In this document: piece after piece, positions 53,717 to 64,000 of the stretch
Layout: every line of letters starts with the position of its first letter
Numbering within the stretch: the first letter of the stretch is position 1
Assembly: GCA_037349315.1 (NCBI GenBank)
Contig: JBAIAC010000028.1
Coordinates: 62,001 to 126,000, forward strand
DNA length: 64,000 nt
Reading direction: 5' to 3'
Source of the DNA: Chelydra serpentina
Lineage: Eukaryota > Chordata > Testudines > Chelydridae
Translations under genes and position numbers: made by a program
The notes under the pieces: model-generated
What the model was told of the DNA's origin: nothing
What the model saw: only the letters and a program-made list of their open reading frames with translations
The model's database searches: none

Positions 53717-54470
53717 CATAGGGCTGACTTCCCCTCTTTCCCGTGGGTGCTTGACCCCCACTCTGCCCACGGCCCCACCCCCATTCCACCCCTTTCATGA
53801 GGCCCCATCCCTGCCCTGCCTCTTTCCACCCCTTCCCTGCCCCCATTCCAACTCCTTCCCCAAATCCCGGCCCCACCTCTTCCCCGCCTCCTCCCCTGAG
53901 CATGCCATGTTCCCGCTCCTCCCTCTCCCTCCTGGAGCATGCTAACGCTGCCAAACAGCTGTTTGGTGGCGGCTGGGTGGGAAATGCTGGGAGGTAGGCA
54001 GGGCCAGCTCTACTTTTTTTGCCGCCCCAAGCGGCGAAGGAAAAAAAAAAAGCTGCCGTCAGTGTGCCGCCGAACACTGAAGAGTGGAGGAGCTCCCACA
54101 GGTGTGCCGCCGAACACTGAAGAGTGGAGGAGCTCCCGCAGGTGTGCCGCCGAACACTGAAGAGTGGAGGAGCTCCCGCAGGTGTGCCGCGAAGACGGAA
54201 GAGTGGTGGAGCTGCCGCTGGCGTACCGCCGAAAACGGAAGAGCTCCCGCAGGAGTGACACTTAGAGTGCCGCCCTAAGAATGCCCCTTACTGTTTGCCG
54301 CCCCAGGTGCCTGCTTCCTAGGCTGGTGCCTAGAGCCGGCCCTGGGGGTAGGCGGAAGAGCAGGGACGCAGAGTGCTCAGGGGAGGAGGAGGAGGTGGGG
54401 TGGGGCGGGGCAGGCGGTGAGGGGAGCTTGGCTGCTGGTGGGTGAAGAGCATCCACTAATGTTTTCCATA
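53717..54470. mobile_element. hAT-like element, CATAGG family, split by a second hAT
   Basis: Starts CATAGGGCTGACTTCCC and runs through the same C-rich 'ccattccaactccttcccca' block as 34450-34865. It ends near 'gttttccatagg'. No 8-bp duplication was confirmed, so one end may be lost. It is interrupted at 53999-54344. Confidence 0.6.
53999..54344. mobile_element. hAT-type element, CAGGGCyGGCTCTr family, with tandem repeats
   Basis: 346 bp with ends CAGGGCCAGCTCTA and TAGAGCCGGCCCTG. The flanks GAGGTAGG and GGGGTAGG (53991-53998 and 54345-54352) match at 7 of 8 bases. Inside, a 40-bp unit (tgtgccgccgaacactgaag plus gagtggaggagctcccgcag) is repeated three times almost exactly and twice with decay (54061-54260). 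Confidence 0.92.
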
Positions 54471-54563
54471 GGGCTCAGGGCGTACTCTTCTGCAGTTTCA
54501 TGGGGCCTTTTACAAGTGAAAGGGCCTTACACAGTAACATCCTTATTCTCTATTTATTAACAG

Positions 54564-54657
54564 AAGCGACAAAGGGTCCTGTGGCACCTTATAGACTAAC
54601 AGAGGTATTGAAGCATAAGCTTTTCATGAGTGAATACCCACTTCTTCGGAAGTTTAT
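54564..54657 (+). mobile_element. Cry-type SINE, 5'-truncated
   Basis: 'gtcctgtggcaccttataga' and 'agcataagcttttcatgagt' with the 13-bp duplication TATTTATTAACAG (54551-54563 and 54658-54670). Confidence 0.92.
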
Positions 54658-54670
54658 TATTTATTAACAG

Positions 54671-55400
54671 TTACCAAAACAGAATGCACACACTAAGCAT
54701 ACAATGCGTACCACTCCCAATAAGGCAGACAAACTTTTCCTGGTGGCCAGTAAGGATCAGATCATCTGGGGACTCCAGCTTCTGCACCACATGGTTGGCA
54801 GTGTGTTGAGGTCTGGCAGCTCTGGTCTTGGGCTGTGTCCTGGAGTTAGACACAAAGAACTTCCCTTTGGACCCCAGTTTTTATAGTGAAATTTGAGTCC
54901 TGCTTAGCTATACTTTAACCAATCATTTTAAATGAAAGTCCTATAAAACAGTATTTTTCACCCACCCTAGCCCATTACTAAACAATTCTTTAGCCAGTCA
55001 GACCCCACCACAAGTTGATTAAAATCTTGCAAAATGAGTTATGAAACAATGAAAGAATCCGACAGAGACCCTACAGATAAACAATAGGGAAGTGGGGACC
55101 ACAAAGGCAAAACAATAAAAGTAGAGATTTCACAATCACAACAGTTGATAAGTGATTTGTTGCCAGACAGAACGTTATCAAGCAAAGTTTCCTTTAAAGA
55201 TCTTAAGATATGTTTCTTTATCTGGTGGCCCTGGGTACTGTTAGGACAGGAGCGCCTTCTTAACAGCCCTATATTACACTGTTTTGATGTAATTTAGATG
55301 GAATGTGAGGATGTGACTTCCTGCATTCTTAGCTCATGGCTGCTGCTGTCCACATGTGGCTGCTGCTGCTACTGCTACTTACTAAAGAAAAAGGCCTCAG
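54671..55400. other. No gene recognised
   Basis: A/T-richer than its surroundings. No coding domain or known repeat was seen. Confidence 0.4.
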
Positions 55401-55470
55401 TCCTTACACTCTCACCAACAGAAGTTGGTCCAATAAAAAAAAAAACCTCCCTCCCCTTGTCTCTCTAAAA
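55401..55470 (+). mobile_element. Penelope-like 3' tail fragment
   Basis: 'ctctcaccaacagaagttgg' then 'tccaataaaa' and 'ccttgtctctctaa' is the usual tail of the Penelope-like family at 52329. Confidence 0.75.
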
Positions 55471-55491
55471 TGAAATGCTACAGGCAGAAGT

Positions 55492-55941
55492 GGGAGGAGC
55501 CTGGTTCAAAGAGCTCACTCTGGGCTCAAGTGTTTGCATTGGCATCTAAGCCAGCATCACAGCCCTCCTAATTCAGCTCTGGCAAGGCAGGCATGGGCCT
55601 GCATGGGATGGAGGGGAGACAGAGGGTTGATTCACTGACTGCCCTGACTTCAAAGGGTGGCTGAGGCAGGCAGGCGAGGACAGCCGGGCTTGAACCAACT
55701 GCCTCCGCCAGTGAGCTCAGCAACTGTAAATCCTGGGAGGGGTCTAAGCTGATGGGACAGACTGTCTCATGCACTGGGCAGGGCCCCAGTTACATTCCAT
55801 CACCCTGGAGCTGCTCATGACTGCCCACTGATCAGAACCAAACTGCTGCTCACTACTCCACTCCCTCCAGGCCTCACCTCACGCAGCTTCCTGCTGTGCA
55901 ATGGGGATGGTCCTGACCAACTTGGGGAAAGCCCTTTGCAG
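55492..55941 (+). repeat. Segmental duplication, copy A
   Basis: About 450 bp, from 'ctggttcaaagagctcac' to 'ggggaaagccctttgcag', aligns in the same orientation with 59011-59838. Shared blocks include 'catcacagccctcctaattc', 'cttgaaccaactgcctccgc' and 'gatgggacagactgtctc'. This copy lacks the hAT element found in copy B. No coding content was recognised. Confidence 0.9.
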
Positions 55942-57165
55942 GATCTAGGTGCCAGGGACCCAAGGAGCCTTCCTGAGCCCTACGTTCGTCGGTGGGGAGC
56001 AGACACCCCTTCACACAGGTCATCCCCCACCCCGCCCCCGACTCAAGGTCCCACGGGCCGGGCTCTGATGGCACGGAGTGGCGAGTGGATCATTCCCTGC
56101 CTGTTCTGGGGTGACAGGAGGTGTGGGCTCCTGGGTGACATGAACATGTGTCCCTATGGGCCAGCTCATACCCGCACTCAGCTGGTGGCTGTGCGGAGTT
56201 ACCAGCCAGACAAGCTTTTATTTCAAGAAGGGCTGTTGACAAGCCTAGTGTGAGGAGAACCTGCCTCTGCCTCCACCACAAGGTGGCCTTCCAATGGACA
56301 GTGTCCTGCATCTTCTCCTGGGGCCCTTCCACCATCACACCAGCTGATTCAGCCAGGACTCAAGACAGCCAGAGCTGAGATAGCTCAGCTGAACTCCAGA
56401 CCCGCCGCCTTAGCTCTTGTTCTTTGGCTTATTCTACGCCCCTGGGCAGTGGTACAGGGCCTCAAAGAGCCTGGCACCCTTTTACTAGGGCACAGTCAGA
56501 TCTCTGTGGGGCTCCCTCCCTGTGGCTGGAGCAAACGATTGCTGCCCTTCGCCCTGGGGTACTGCCCTGAGCCATTCCCCTCCCTGGCGCCTGCTGGAGC
56601 TGCCACCTGTCCCTGCTGCCCTGAGCGGTTCCCCTCCCTGGCGCTGCCACCTGTCCCTGCTGCTCTGAGGGGTTCCTGTCTCTGGCACTCACCGGGGCTG
56701 CCACCTGTCCCTATTTTCCCAGGAGTTTCCCTTTTTTAGGTAGCTGTCCCAGGAAACCTGTAAGTCCTCCCAGCCTAGCCCTGGTTGTTATCAGTCACCC
56801 CAATGGCTCCCCCAACGCAACTGTCTGCACCTGGCAGTGCCTGTGCAGAGGGTGCTTGGGTTCAGAGTGGCTTAGGAGCAGCAAGCAGGACAGGTGGAGC
56901 TTAGGGGCAGCAGTGCCCCAGTGGCTGCCACATACATAGCAGCTGCAGGGGTCGCCCTGGCCAGGAATGGGGTGGATCTGGCTGGTGCCACATCGTGCTT
57001 GGTGAGGTCAGTGCCCAGGGCAGCCCTGGGAGCAGGAGACAGGAAGAGACAGGGCCTTGGAAGGGAGGCAGGTGGTGCCAAGGGGGTATGCAGTAGGGTG
57101 GGGGCAGGTGGTTGTCCTGCTCAGAGGTGGCAACCCTAGCACTCCCTGAGCCACCCTGCATGTAA
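55942..57165. other. No gene recognised; minor tandem repeat
   Basis: At about 56570-56720 the phrase 'ctgccacctgtccctgctgc' with 'gagcggttcccctccctggc' recurs three times. No gene was recognised. Confidence 0.4.
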
Positions 57166-58232
57166 CCTACATGAAACTACTATAAGGTGGGTCCATAACT
57201 GGTTGGAAAACCGTTCCAAGAGAGTAGTTAGCAGTGGTTCAGTCATGCTGGAAGGACATAACAAGGGGGTCCCACAGGGATCAGTTCTGAGTCTGGTTCT
57301 GTTCAATATCTTCATCAATGATTTAGATAATGGCATAGAGAGTACACTTATAAAGTTTGTGGACAATACTAAGCTGGGAGGGGCTGAAAGTGCGTTGGAG
57401 GATAGGATTACAATTCAAAATTATCTGGACAAACTAGAGAAATGGTCTGAAGTAAATAGGATGAAATTCAATAAGGACAAATGCAAAATACTCCACTTAG
57501 GAAGGAACAAGCTGTTGCACACATACAAAATGGAAGTGTATGCCTAGGAAGGAGTACTGCGGAAAGGGATCTGGGGGGTCAAAGTGGACCACAAGCTAAA
57601 TATGAATCAACAGTGTAATGCTGTTGCAAAAAAAAAGTGAACATCATTCTGGGATGTATTAGCAGGAGTGTTGTAAGCAAGACACGAGAAGTAATTCTTT
57701 TGCTCTACTCAGGCCTCAACTGGAGTATTGTGTCCAGTTCTGGGCGCCACATTTCAGGAAGGATGTGGACAAATTGCAGAAAGTCCAGAGAAGAGCAACC
57801 AAAATGATTAAAGGTCTAGAAAACATGACATATGAGAGAAGATTTTAAAAATTAGGTTTGTTTAGTCTGGAAAAGAGAAGACTGAGAGGGGACATAATAG
57901 TTTTCAAGTACATAAATAGTTGTTAAAAGGAGGAGGGAGAAAAATTGTTCTTCTTAACCTCTGAGGATAGGACAAGAAGCAATGGGCTTATTGCAGCAAG
58001 GGAGGTTTAGGGTGGACATTAGGAAAAACTTCCTAACTGTGGGGGTGGTTAAGCACCGGAATAAATTGCCTGGGGCGGTTGTGGAATCTCCTTCACTGGA
58101 GATTTTAAAGAGTAGGTTAGACAAACACCTGTCAGGGATGGTCTAGATAATCCTTAGTCCTGCCATGAGTGCCCGGGACAGGACTAGATGACCTCTTGAG
58201 TTCCCTTCCAGACCTATGGGTCTAAGTCTGTC
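57166..58232 (+). mobile_element. CR1 LINE, RT core to 3' UTR
   Basis: Begins in reverse transcriptase with VRWVHNWLENRSKRV-like sequence, then GVPQGSVLSLVLFNIFINDL and the catalytic block reading FVDN instead of FADD. It continues through the C-terminal region and the 3' UTR ('ggactagatgacctcttgag'), ending near 'cctatgggtctaag'. There are scattered stops. It sits between the two copies of the segmental duplication. Confidence 0.92.
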
Positions 58233-59010
58233 ACTCCACCCATCTCTAGGTCCCACAGCCTCATCCCTCAGGAAGCCCTCTTGTACCCCACTCCTTTTCC
58301 TTGTGCCCTTGCCCCACCTCAGCTGGCCTAGCAGTAGAGTAACTCTCTACAGCACATTTGTGATGCTCCTGTTTTTTCTATACCAGTTTACCCATACACA
58401 CCCCAGCCAATGGGCAGGTTCAGACAGTCAACCCCTGCGAGTACCTTCCGGTACATGCTACTGCACACATATCCTGCCTCTTCTGCTTAAGACAAGGCAG
58501 TAGGGGCTTGGAAATAACATTGTGTAGGTAAATGGGGAGCGAGAACTGAAGTCCATGAGTTTCTTGACACTGGAGTGTCACTGTAGTTCTGACGAGGCAG
58601 CTACTGGAGGCGCCCCCCACAGAAATACATGCGCTGTCACAAACACCCGCATACTCCTCCAGCATAACCAGCCTCAAGGTGGCTTTCTGGGGTTAAAACA
58701 GTGTTGGGAATGATGCACGGGCCATGCAGATCCAGCCACCTCCCATGTGGGTAGCTCCATTCCGCCTCCTTAAATTCTCCACCACCCACTTTGAGCTACA
58801 TACGCCATTCCTCTTCAAAACAGCTGCCCTACCCCAGCACAGCAGTGGCTGCATTTCAAGGAAGAACAAAGCAGCCCCAATGGATGGGCTGCAGCGGTGC
58901 TTGCAGCTGTAAAGTGTGGTGAGAAAATATTTTATGACTTACTGGGGAAACAGGAAAGCTCCTGGCTCAGAGCAGGGAGCTCTGACCCACTGCACGGCTA
59001 GCCCAGAGGC
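58233..59010. other. No gene recognised
   Basis: Anonymous sequence between the CR1 end and duplication copy B. Confidence 0.4.
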
Positions 59011-59838
59011 TTGGTTGAAGGAGCTCTCTGGGCTCAAGTGTCTGCATGGGCATCTAGGCCAACATCACAGCCCTCCTAATTCAGCTAAGGGCTTCCTGGC
59101 ATGGCAGGCATAGGCCTCCATGGGACAAAGGGGAGGCAGAGGGGTTGTTGCACTGAACTTCCCTGACTTCAAAGGGGGTTGCACCGTGCCTGAGGCAGGC
59201 AAGCAAGGACAGCAGGGCTTGAACCAACTGCCTCCGCTCAGGATCCAGATCAGTAGCGTAGCCGGGGGGGGGGGGGGAAGAGCAGGGGGAGCGGCTGCTC
59301 CCCCTGTGAGCAGAAGCAGCGCCTTAAAGAGGAAGCGGTGCCTTTTTTTAAGCAGAGCTTTAAAAAAAAAAAAAAAAAAAAAGAAGGCTGCTTCTTTTTA
59401 AGTGCCGCTTCTTGCACTCACCCGGTGCTCCGGGTCTTTGGCGGCGGGTACCACCAAAGACCCCGGAGTGAGTGAGGACCTGCCACCGAAGTGCCGCCGA
59501 AGACCTGGAACGCCACTGGGTGAGTACAGGGGGAGGTGCCTTTTTATAGCACCGCTCCCCCTGCGCTCTGGACCTGGCTGCGCTACTGATCCAGATCCCC
59601 CCGTGCCCCTGCACTCACCACTGAGCTCAGCAACGGTAAATCCTGGGAGGGGACTAAGGTGATGGGACAGACTGTCTCCTGCACTGGGCAGGGCCCCCAG
59701 TTACATTCCACCCCTAGAGTGGCTCACGACTGAACCAAACTGCCCCTCACTACTCCACTCCCTCCAGACCTCATCCCATGCAGCTTCCCTGGGGATGGTC
59801 CTGACCGACTTGGGGAAAGCCCTTTGCAAGGTGCAGAC
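59011..59838 (+). repeat. Segmental duplication, copy B, carrying a hAT element
   Basis: Matches copy A in order and orientation, with a 338-bp hAT insertion (59251-59588) and about 40 bp of extra flanking sequence. Copy B ends about 110 bp beyond the inferred APLN polyadenylation site. Confidence 0.9.
59251..59588. mobile_element. hAT-type non-autonomous element, CAGTAGCG family
   Basis: 338 bp with ends CAGTAGCGTAGCC and GGCTGCGCTACTG and a perfect 8-bp duplication ATCCAGAT (59243-59250 and 59589-59596). It has the A and G homopolymers and 'gggtctttggcggcggg' modules of the family, in the opposite orientation to the copy at 46407. Confidence 0.95.
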
Positions 59839-59944
59839 AGGAAGTCCCGGGGGTGCTCTGCAGTGTCCAGGCTAAGCTGGGGGTTGTAACACGCTGGATC
59901 ACACACATTCCCGTCCCGAGGGAGAAGGGAACAAACAGTGCCTG

Positions 59945-62268
59945 GACCTCCTAAAAGAAGGGTTTATTGTCATAACTTTATTATAAAGACATTTACACAG
60001 ACCAATCTTTACAGATGCAGAAGAGAGTGACCAACAGGGAACAGGTTTGTCTGGAATAAGGCATCCCCATTTGGTATAAATTAGTATTTTATACAAGAAT
60101 CACTGACAGACACCTGAAATATTACACAAGAGCCAGCTCCACCTTCCCACTTGGTGCCCCTCACCTCATGGAGCCATGCTGGCACCATGGCTCAGGCTGG
60201 GGAGGGGGGTGCCCCCCACGGCTGGCGCTCAAGTGACTTCAGTGTGGTTGGAGCAGAGATCCACAAGGGAGACCCCTGGTGCAGAAGTCTGGGGGAAGGG
60301 AGCTCCCTGCCAGACTAGCCAGATTCCTCACCTCCTCTGCACCCTGCCAGGAGAGGGCGCTCCCAGGGCCCATGTCATAGTGCCACTGCAGTACCAGGGG
60401 CACTCCAAAGCTTCAAGCCTCCCAGGCTCAGATCCTAGCCCCCACACCTGGGAAAGCCCCTCTTCCAAGGGCTGCTCCTTCACTCCCTCCTCCAGCTCTT
60501 GCTGGGCAGGCTCTGTCCTTGCCACATGTACAGCAAAATAGACTGCAGGATGGGCATGGAGAGAGAGTCACGTTCAGCATGGCCTCACCCAACCCCTCCC
60601 CACAAGCTCCTCTGGGCCCTGCAAGCACCCCCCTAAGCCGAACAGGCTGGACTAACCCAGGGGCATCTGGGAGAGTCGTTGCGGAGCAAGGGCCAGGGTG
60701 CCAGGCCATCTCTGCAGCACCATGCACCGGACCGGTTCATTTCCCATGGAGGAAGGTTGGGGGTGTTCAAAAAAACAAACAAACACTGAAGGGGCCCTGT
60801 GCAGCACCACAAGAATAAATAGACCCACCAAGCTGACCACCACCTTGTACACATGCAGACAAGGTGCTCAGCTCTCTAGGGAGTGGAGGGGACGGGACTA
60901 ATTGGGGATTGCCTAGGGAGCCCAGAAGGACAGTTTCTCCCTCTGTGCTTCTCAGCCCCAGTGGCCTTCTCATGCCAGCCACAGCTCCCAGCCCCTAGCA
61001 TAACCTCGCTCACAGCTGCACTGGAGCTACGTGCTCCTTGCCCAGCCTCTTGGCAGGCTAACAATGAGCCATGGCAGCAATGAGACCAGGCAGGCTCATT
61101 ACAGCAGTGCTCTTCCTCCCCACCCCATGGAAACACCAAGGGAGCAATGGCAACCCAGCTCAATCCCCTCAGCCCGCAGATCCCCACACACAGGAGTCTG
61201 CGGTCCTGCTGCTTCTGTGAGAGACACAGCCAAGGGGACAGAGGGAGCTGGCAGCTGGGCAACTTTCCAGTCCTGAGCTGTGTTAGGGGCCCACTCAGGG
61301 CTATGGGGCTGGCTAGGTCAAGGTGAACCCTGGGCGCCGTCCCCTCTGCCAAGGGCTGGGAAGAGGCAGGGATCCACCCCAGCCATCAGCAGGGAAAGGG
61401 GAAAGATGCCAGTGGCTGCACCCAGCCTGGGTGCCGGGTCTGCAGAAACAAGGTGCGGAGATGCCTGCCAGGTGTGTCTCTGTATGTGACGGGGGTTGAG
61501 GTGCTGACAGCTCCATCTGGGGCAGCTGCATGACAGGCTGGCGGACGGGAGGAGCCTGCCCACCTCAGCAGGGAGGAAGACCCGCACTCAGGGCTCCATG
61601 ACAAGCAAACCAGTCTATAAAGCAGAGAGGACAATGGGGACGGGCCTTCGGGGGGCCCAACAGCAACCCTGCAAGTGAACAGAGGCAAGGAGACAAGTCA
61701 GGGGAGGCTACAGCCCCCACTGGGAGACTGACCCCCCCCCCCCCCCCCAGCACCCAATCCAGCTCCCTCCAGCACCTTTGCGATAGGGACACAAACCCAG
61801 ACTCTCCTCCTGCTTCAGAGGCTGCCCCAGAGCCCATTCCGAGGGGTGCAGAAAATCACATCTGGCTGTCTATTCTATAACCAAGTGAATGGTCCTGGGG
61901 GAGCCCCCCAACCCCAGATACCCCAGCAGATATGGCTGCCAGGATAATCTCAGGGGACCCCACTCCCTCTAGTGCAGAACCGGATAGCTATGAGCAGCTG
62001 GACTGAAGCATTGCACCCATTTGGGATGGATTCTGTTCACATCTACTCTATGGACAGCAGCTCCAAGCACTGTCCCCAGCCCCAGGACAGGTGTTCAGTG
62101 TCAGAGAGCTAGGATGAGTCCCGTGGCTGGAGGACCTGTACTCTGTTGTGATCGCTCTCCCAGCCACGGTGCTTCCCCACATGCCCACACCTCCCCAGAC
62201 ATGTCCTCCCACACAGTGCTGGGCTGGTTCCACGTGGCTCCCCAAAATGGAAAGGCCCATTACCTGCG
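59945..62268 (-). other. APLN: Probable APLN 3' UTR
   Basis: No domain or full repeat is recognised between the apelin stop codon and two AATAAA signals on the minus strand (59982-59977 and 59968-59963), followed by a GT-rich stretch. A ~2.3-kb 3' UTR fits the long apelin 3' UTR known from mammals. The exact cleavage site is inferred. Short open frames in this region are not taken as genes. Confidence 0.55.
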
Positions 62269-62435
62269 CTAGAAAGGCATGGGGCCCTTGTGGGAGAGAC
62301 GGGGTCTTGGACGCCGGGACTTTCGCCAGCCATTCTGCCGGTGTCCTGCTCCATTCCGCACCCCCTTGGGGTGCACCAGGTTCCGGATGTTCCCTTTCTC
62401 CAGGTCTCTGCCATCCGGCACCTCGGCCAATGGTG
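62269..62435 (-). CDS. APLN: Apelin, last coding exon
   Basis: The acceptor CTCTGTCTGCAG leads into an exon that completes a split codon and then encodes 54 residues to a TAG at 62271-62269. The C-terminus is RPRLSHKGPMPF, identical to the last twelve residues of mammalian apelin. It is preceded by a dibasic RR and by the spacer PDGRDLEKGNIRNLVHPKG, which lines up with the human propeptide. Apelin is a secreted peptide ligand of the APJ receptor acting on vessels, heart and fluid balance. The exon encoding the signal peptide is not in view and should lie beyond 64000 on this strand. Unusually, the residue before RPRL is Pro (codon CCA), where mammals have the Gln that becomes pyroglutamate in apelin-13. 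Confidence 0.96.
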
Positions 62436-62624
62436 CTGCAGACAGAGGAAGCATGTTAGTGCCAGAGGCCCCTGCCCACACAGCCCCTCAAGTCTCACAC
62501 AGCAGGCCTGACATGTCCCAGGGCTCCTGCCTCCCAGAGCTCAGTGGCTCCTGAACCCCAAATTCAGATCCCACCAATCCTGCCCCAGCTCTTGGTTTCC
62601 AGACCCTACATCCTGCCTCGCTGA
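62436..62624 (-). other. APLN: APLN intron, 3' end
   Basis: Contains the pyrimidine-rich acceptor of the last APLN exon. Nothing else was recognised. Confidence 0.7.
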
Positions 62625-63210
62625 ACATAAGACCCATACTGGGTCAGACCAAAGGCCCATCTATACCAGTATCTGGTCTTCCAACAGTAGCCAATGACAG
62701 ATACCCCAGAATGAATGAACAGAACAGGTAATCATTAAGTGATCCATCCCCTGTCACCCATTCCCAGCTTCTGGCAAACAGAGGGTAGGAATACCGTCCC
62801 TGCCCATCCCAGCTAGTAGCTGTTGATGAACCTGTCCTCCATGAACGTATTTGGTTCTTTTTTGAACCCTGTTATAGTCTTGGCCTTCACAACGTCCTCT
62901 GGCAAAGAGTTCCACAGGTTGACTGTGCATTGTGTGAAGAAATGCTTCCTTTTGTTTGTTTTAAACTTGCTGCCTGTTAATTTCATTGGGTGACCCCTAG
63001 TTCTTGTGTTATGAGAAGGAGTAAATAACACTCCCTTATTTACTTTCTCCACACCAGTCATGATTGTATAGACCTCAATCATATCCCCCTTTAGTTGTCT
63101 CTTTTCCAAGATGAACAGTCCCAATCTTATTAATCTCTCCTCAGATAGAAGCTGTTTCAATCCCCTAATCATTTTTGTTGCCCTTTTCTGAACCTTTTCC
63201 TGGTGCATTT
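62625..63210 (-). mobile_element. CR1 LINE 3' end in the APLN intron
   Basis: On the minus strand, an open frame of about 130 residues shows [16 protein letters not shown], then [16 protein letters not shown] and [16 protein letters not shown]. These are the C-terminal blocks of CR1 ORF2. A 3' UTR follows, ending in 'ctgacccagtatgggtctta'. It lies in the same orientation as APLN. The frame is open but 5'-truncated, so it cannot move itself. Confidence 0.92.
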
Positions 63211-64000
63211 ATCATGAAAGGACCTGCCTGGAGCCATCCCAGCACAGACTGTCCACAGGTCTGTGTGAAGAGGCCTTCTCTCTCCCCCCACCCCTCCTCA
63301 GCCCCCCCCCCCCCCCCACTCAGGGTGAGATGGGCAAAGCCAGGAGCTGTTTCTATCGAGGGAGGGGTGGCGGGCAGGGCTAGCCCCTCCCAGAGTTGGC
63401 GCTGTGTCATGCCCTGCTGGGCTTGCTTCCCCAGCTGCCTGCCAGAGGGACTCGCCTCTGGGGAAGGAAAGTGAGCTCAGCTCCCTTGCCCAGGGGTGGG
63501 CTGGGGTCAGCTGAAGCCCCTCACCGAGGCCAGTTCATTTCCTTCCTCCTGAGGATGCATCTTGCAGCAGGGCTGGGGAGATATTCTTGGAAATCCCCTC
63601 CTAGGACTGTAGCCCTCCTTGGGACGTTTAACCCCAGCAGAGCCCCTCCTCCCCCCACCATTACTGGCTGCACATCAAACTCAGCCCAAGCACAGCAGAA
63701 CAGGTCACCATTTCCTGCTGCTTCTCCACCCGCAGGGAGAGAGACCTGCTGCATTTCCTCCTCTTCTCCGGCCTTTGCATCCTGCCCAGGGCCACAAAGG
63801 AGGGGAGATTCCTATGGGAAGAGCCAATGGCCACCCCAGGCATGGTCTCTCTCCAGCCAGGGTGGAAATTCAACCCCCACCACAGGTTAAACATTGGGCT
63901 AAAGCAGAAAGCCCAGTGCTGCATCTCAGCCCACTCCCCCAGTCACCTCACTCTAAACAGGGGCAGAGCCCAGAGCACCCAGCAGCCTCCCTGTCTTCTG
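63211..64000 (-). other. Probable APLN intron, no further feature
   Basis: I looked for an apelin signal-peptide exon on the minus strand here and saw none. A C-homopolymer lies at about 63303-63318. No repeat family was recognised. Confidence 0.45.

Noticed and set aside
63211..64000. Apelin signal-peptide exon
   Set aside because: No hydrophobic leader with a following donor was found on the minus strand, so it probably lies outside the window.
1..64000. CRISPR arrays, bacterial operons, rRNA genes
   Set aside because: The tandem arrays lack uniform short repeats with unique equal-length spacers, and the whole window is vertebrate in character.

Overview
The window is vertebrate, and almost certainly turtle, genomic DNA. 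It carries tRNA-derived SINEs of the turtle Cry/Pol III type, with heads reading GTAGCTGTGTTAGTCTGTATC and tails naming 'GACTAACAGATTTATTTGGGC'. It also carries sauropsid CR1 LINEs, a Penelope-like element, a Gmr1-like Gypsy gag with a SCAN-type domain, many short hAT elements with 8-bp target duplications, and PIF/Harbinger elements of the transposase plus Myb-like type. The sequence is GC-rich and full of minisatellites, as in microchromosomal or subtelomeric accessory DNA. These placements are inference from repeat content.

Only two host-gene pieces are supportable. The last coding exon of apelin (APLN, minus strand, 62269-62435) has a probable ~2.3-kb 3' UTR running down to about 59945. 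An isolated KRAB B-box exon (plus strand, 26938-27051) may be all that is left of a KRAB zinc-finger gene.

Layout: 1-8.6 kb is anonymous GC-rich DNA with minisatellites and two hAT elements. 8.6-12.1 kb is two minisatellite arrays interrupted by a rearranged Gypsy/Gmr1-like element with inverted LTRs. 12.2-15.8 kb holds CR1 and hAT fragments. 15803-26613 is one gammaretrovirus-like provirus (tRNA-Pro primer site, 4-bp duplication GTCA) carrying two SINEs, an intact-looking 4.1-kb Harbinger transposon in pol, and a solo Gypsy LTR in its 3' LTR. 26.6-30 kb has the KRAB exon, MIR and CR1. 30-35.6 kb has decayed Harbinger copies, head to head. 36.3-40.1 kb is a ~2.5-kb G-rich minisatellite split by a solo LTR and a hAT. 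40-52 kb is anonymous DNA with solo LTRs and hAT elements. 52.3-53.7 kb is a Penelope-like element. 55.5-59.8 kb holds a duplicated segment flanking a CR1. 59.9-64 kb is the APLN locus.

The most interesting signal is inside Harbinger. Both long copies keep a third, two-exon reading frame on the transposase strand, nested inside the intron of the opposite-strand Myb-like gene. Its start codon lies at the very end of exon 1, the intron is 131 bp in both copies, and the stop is shared. A second point is apelin: the residue that is Gln1 of apelin-13 in mammals is Pro here.
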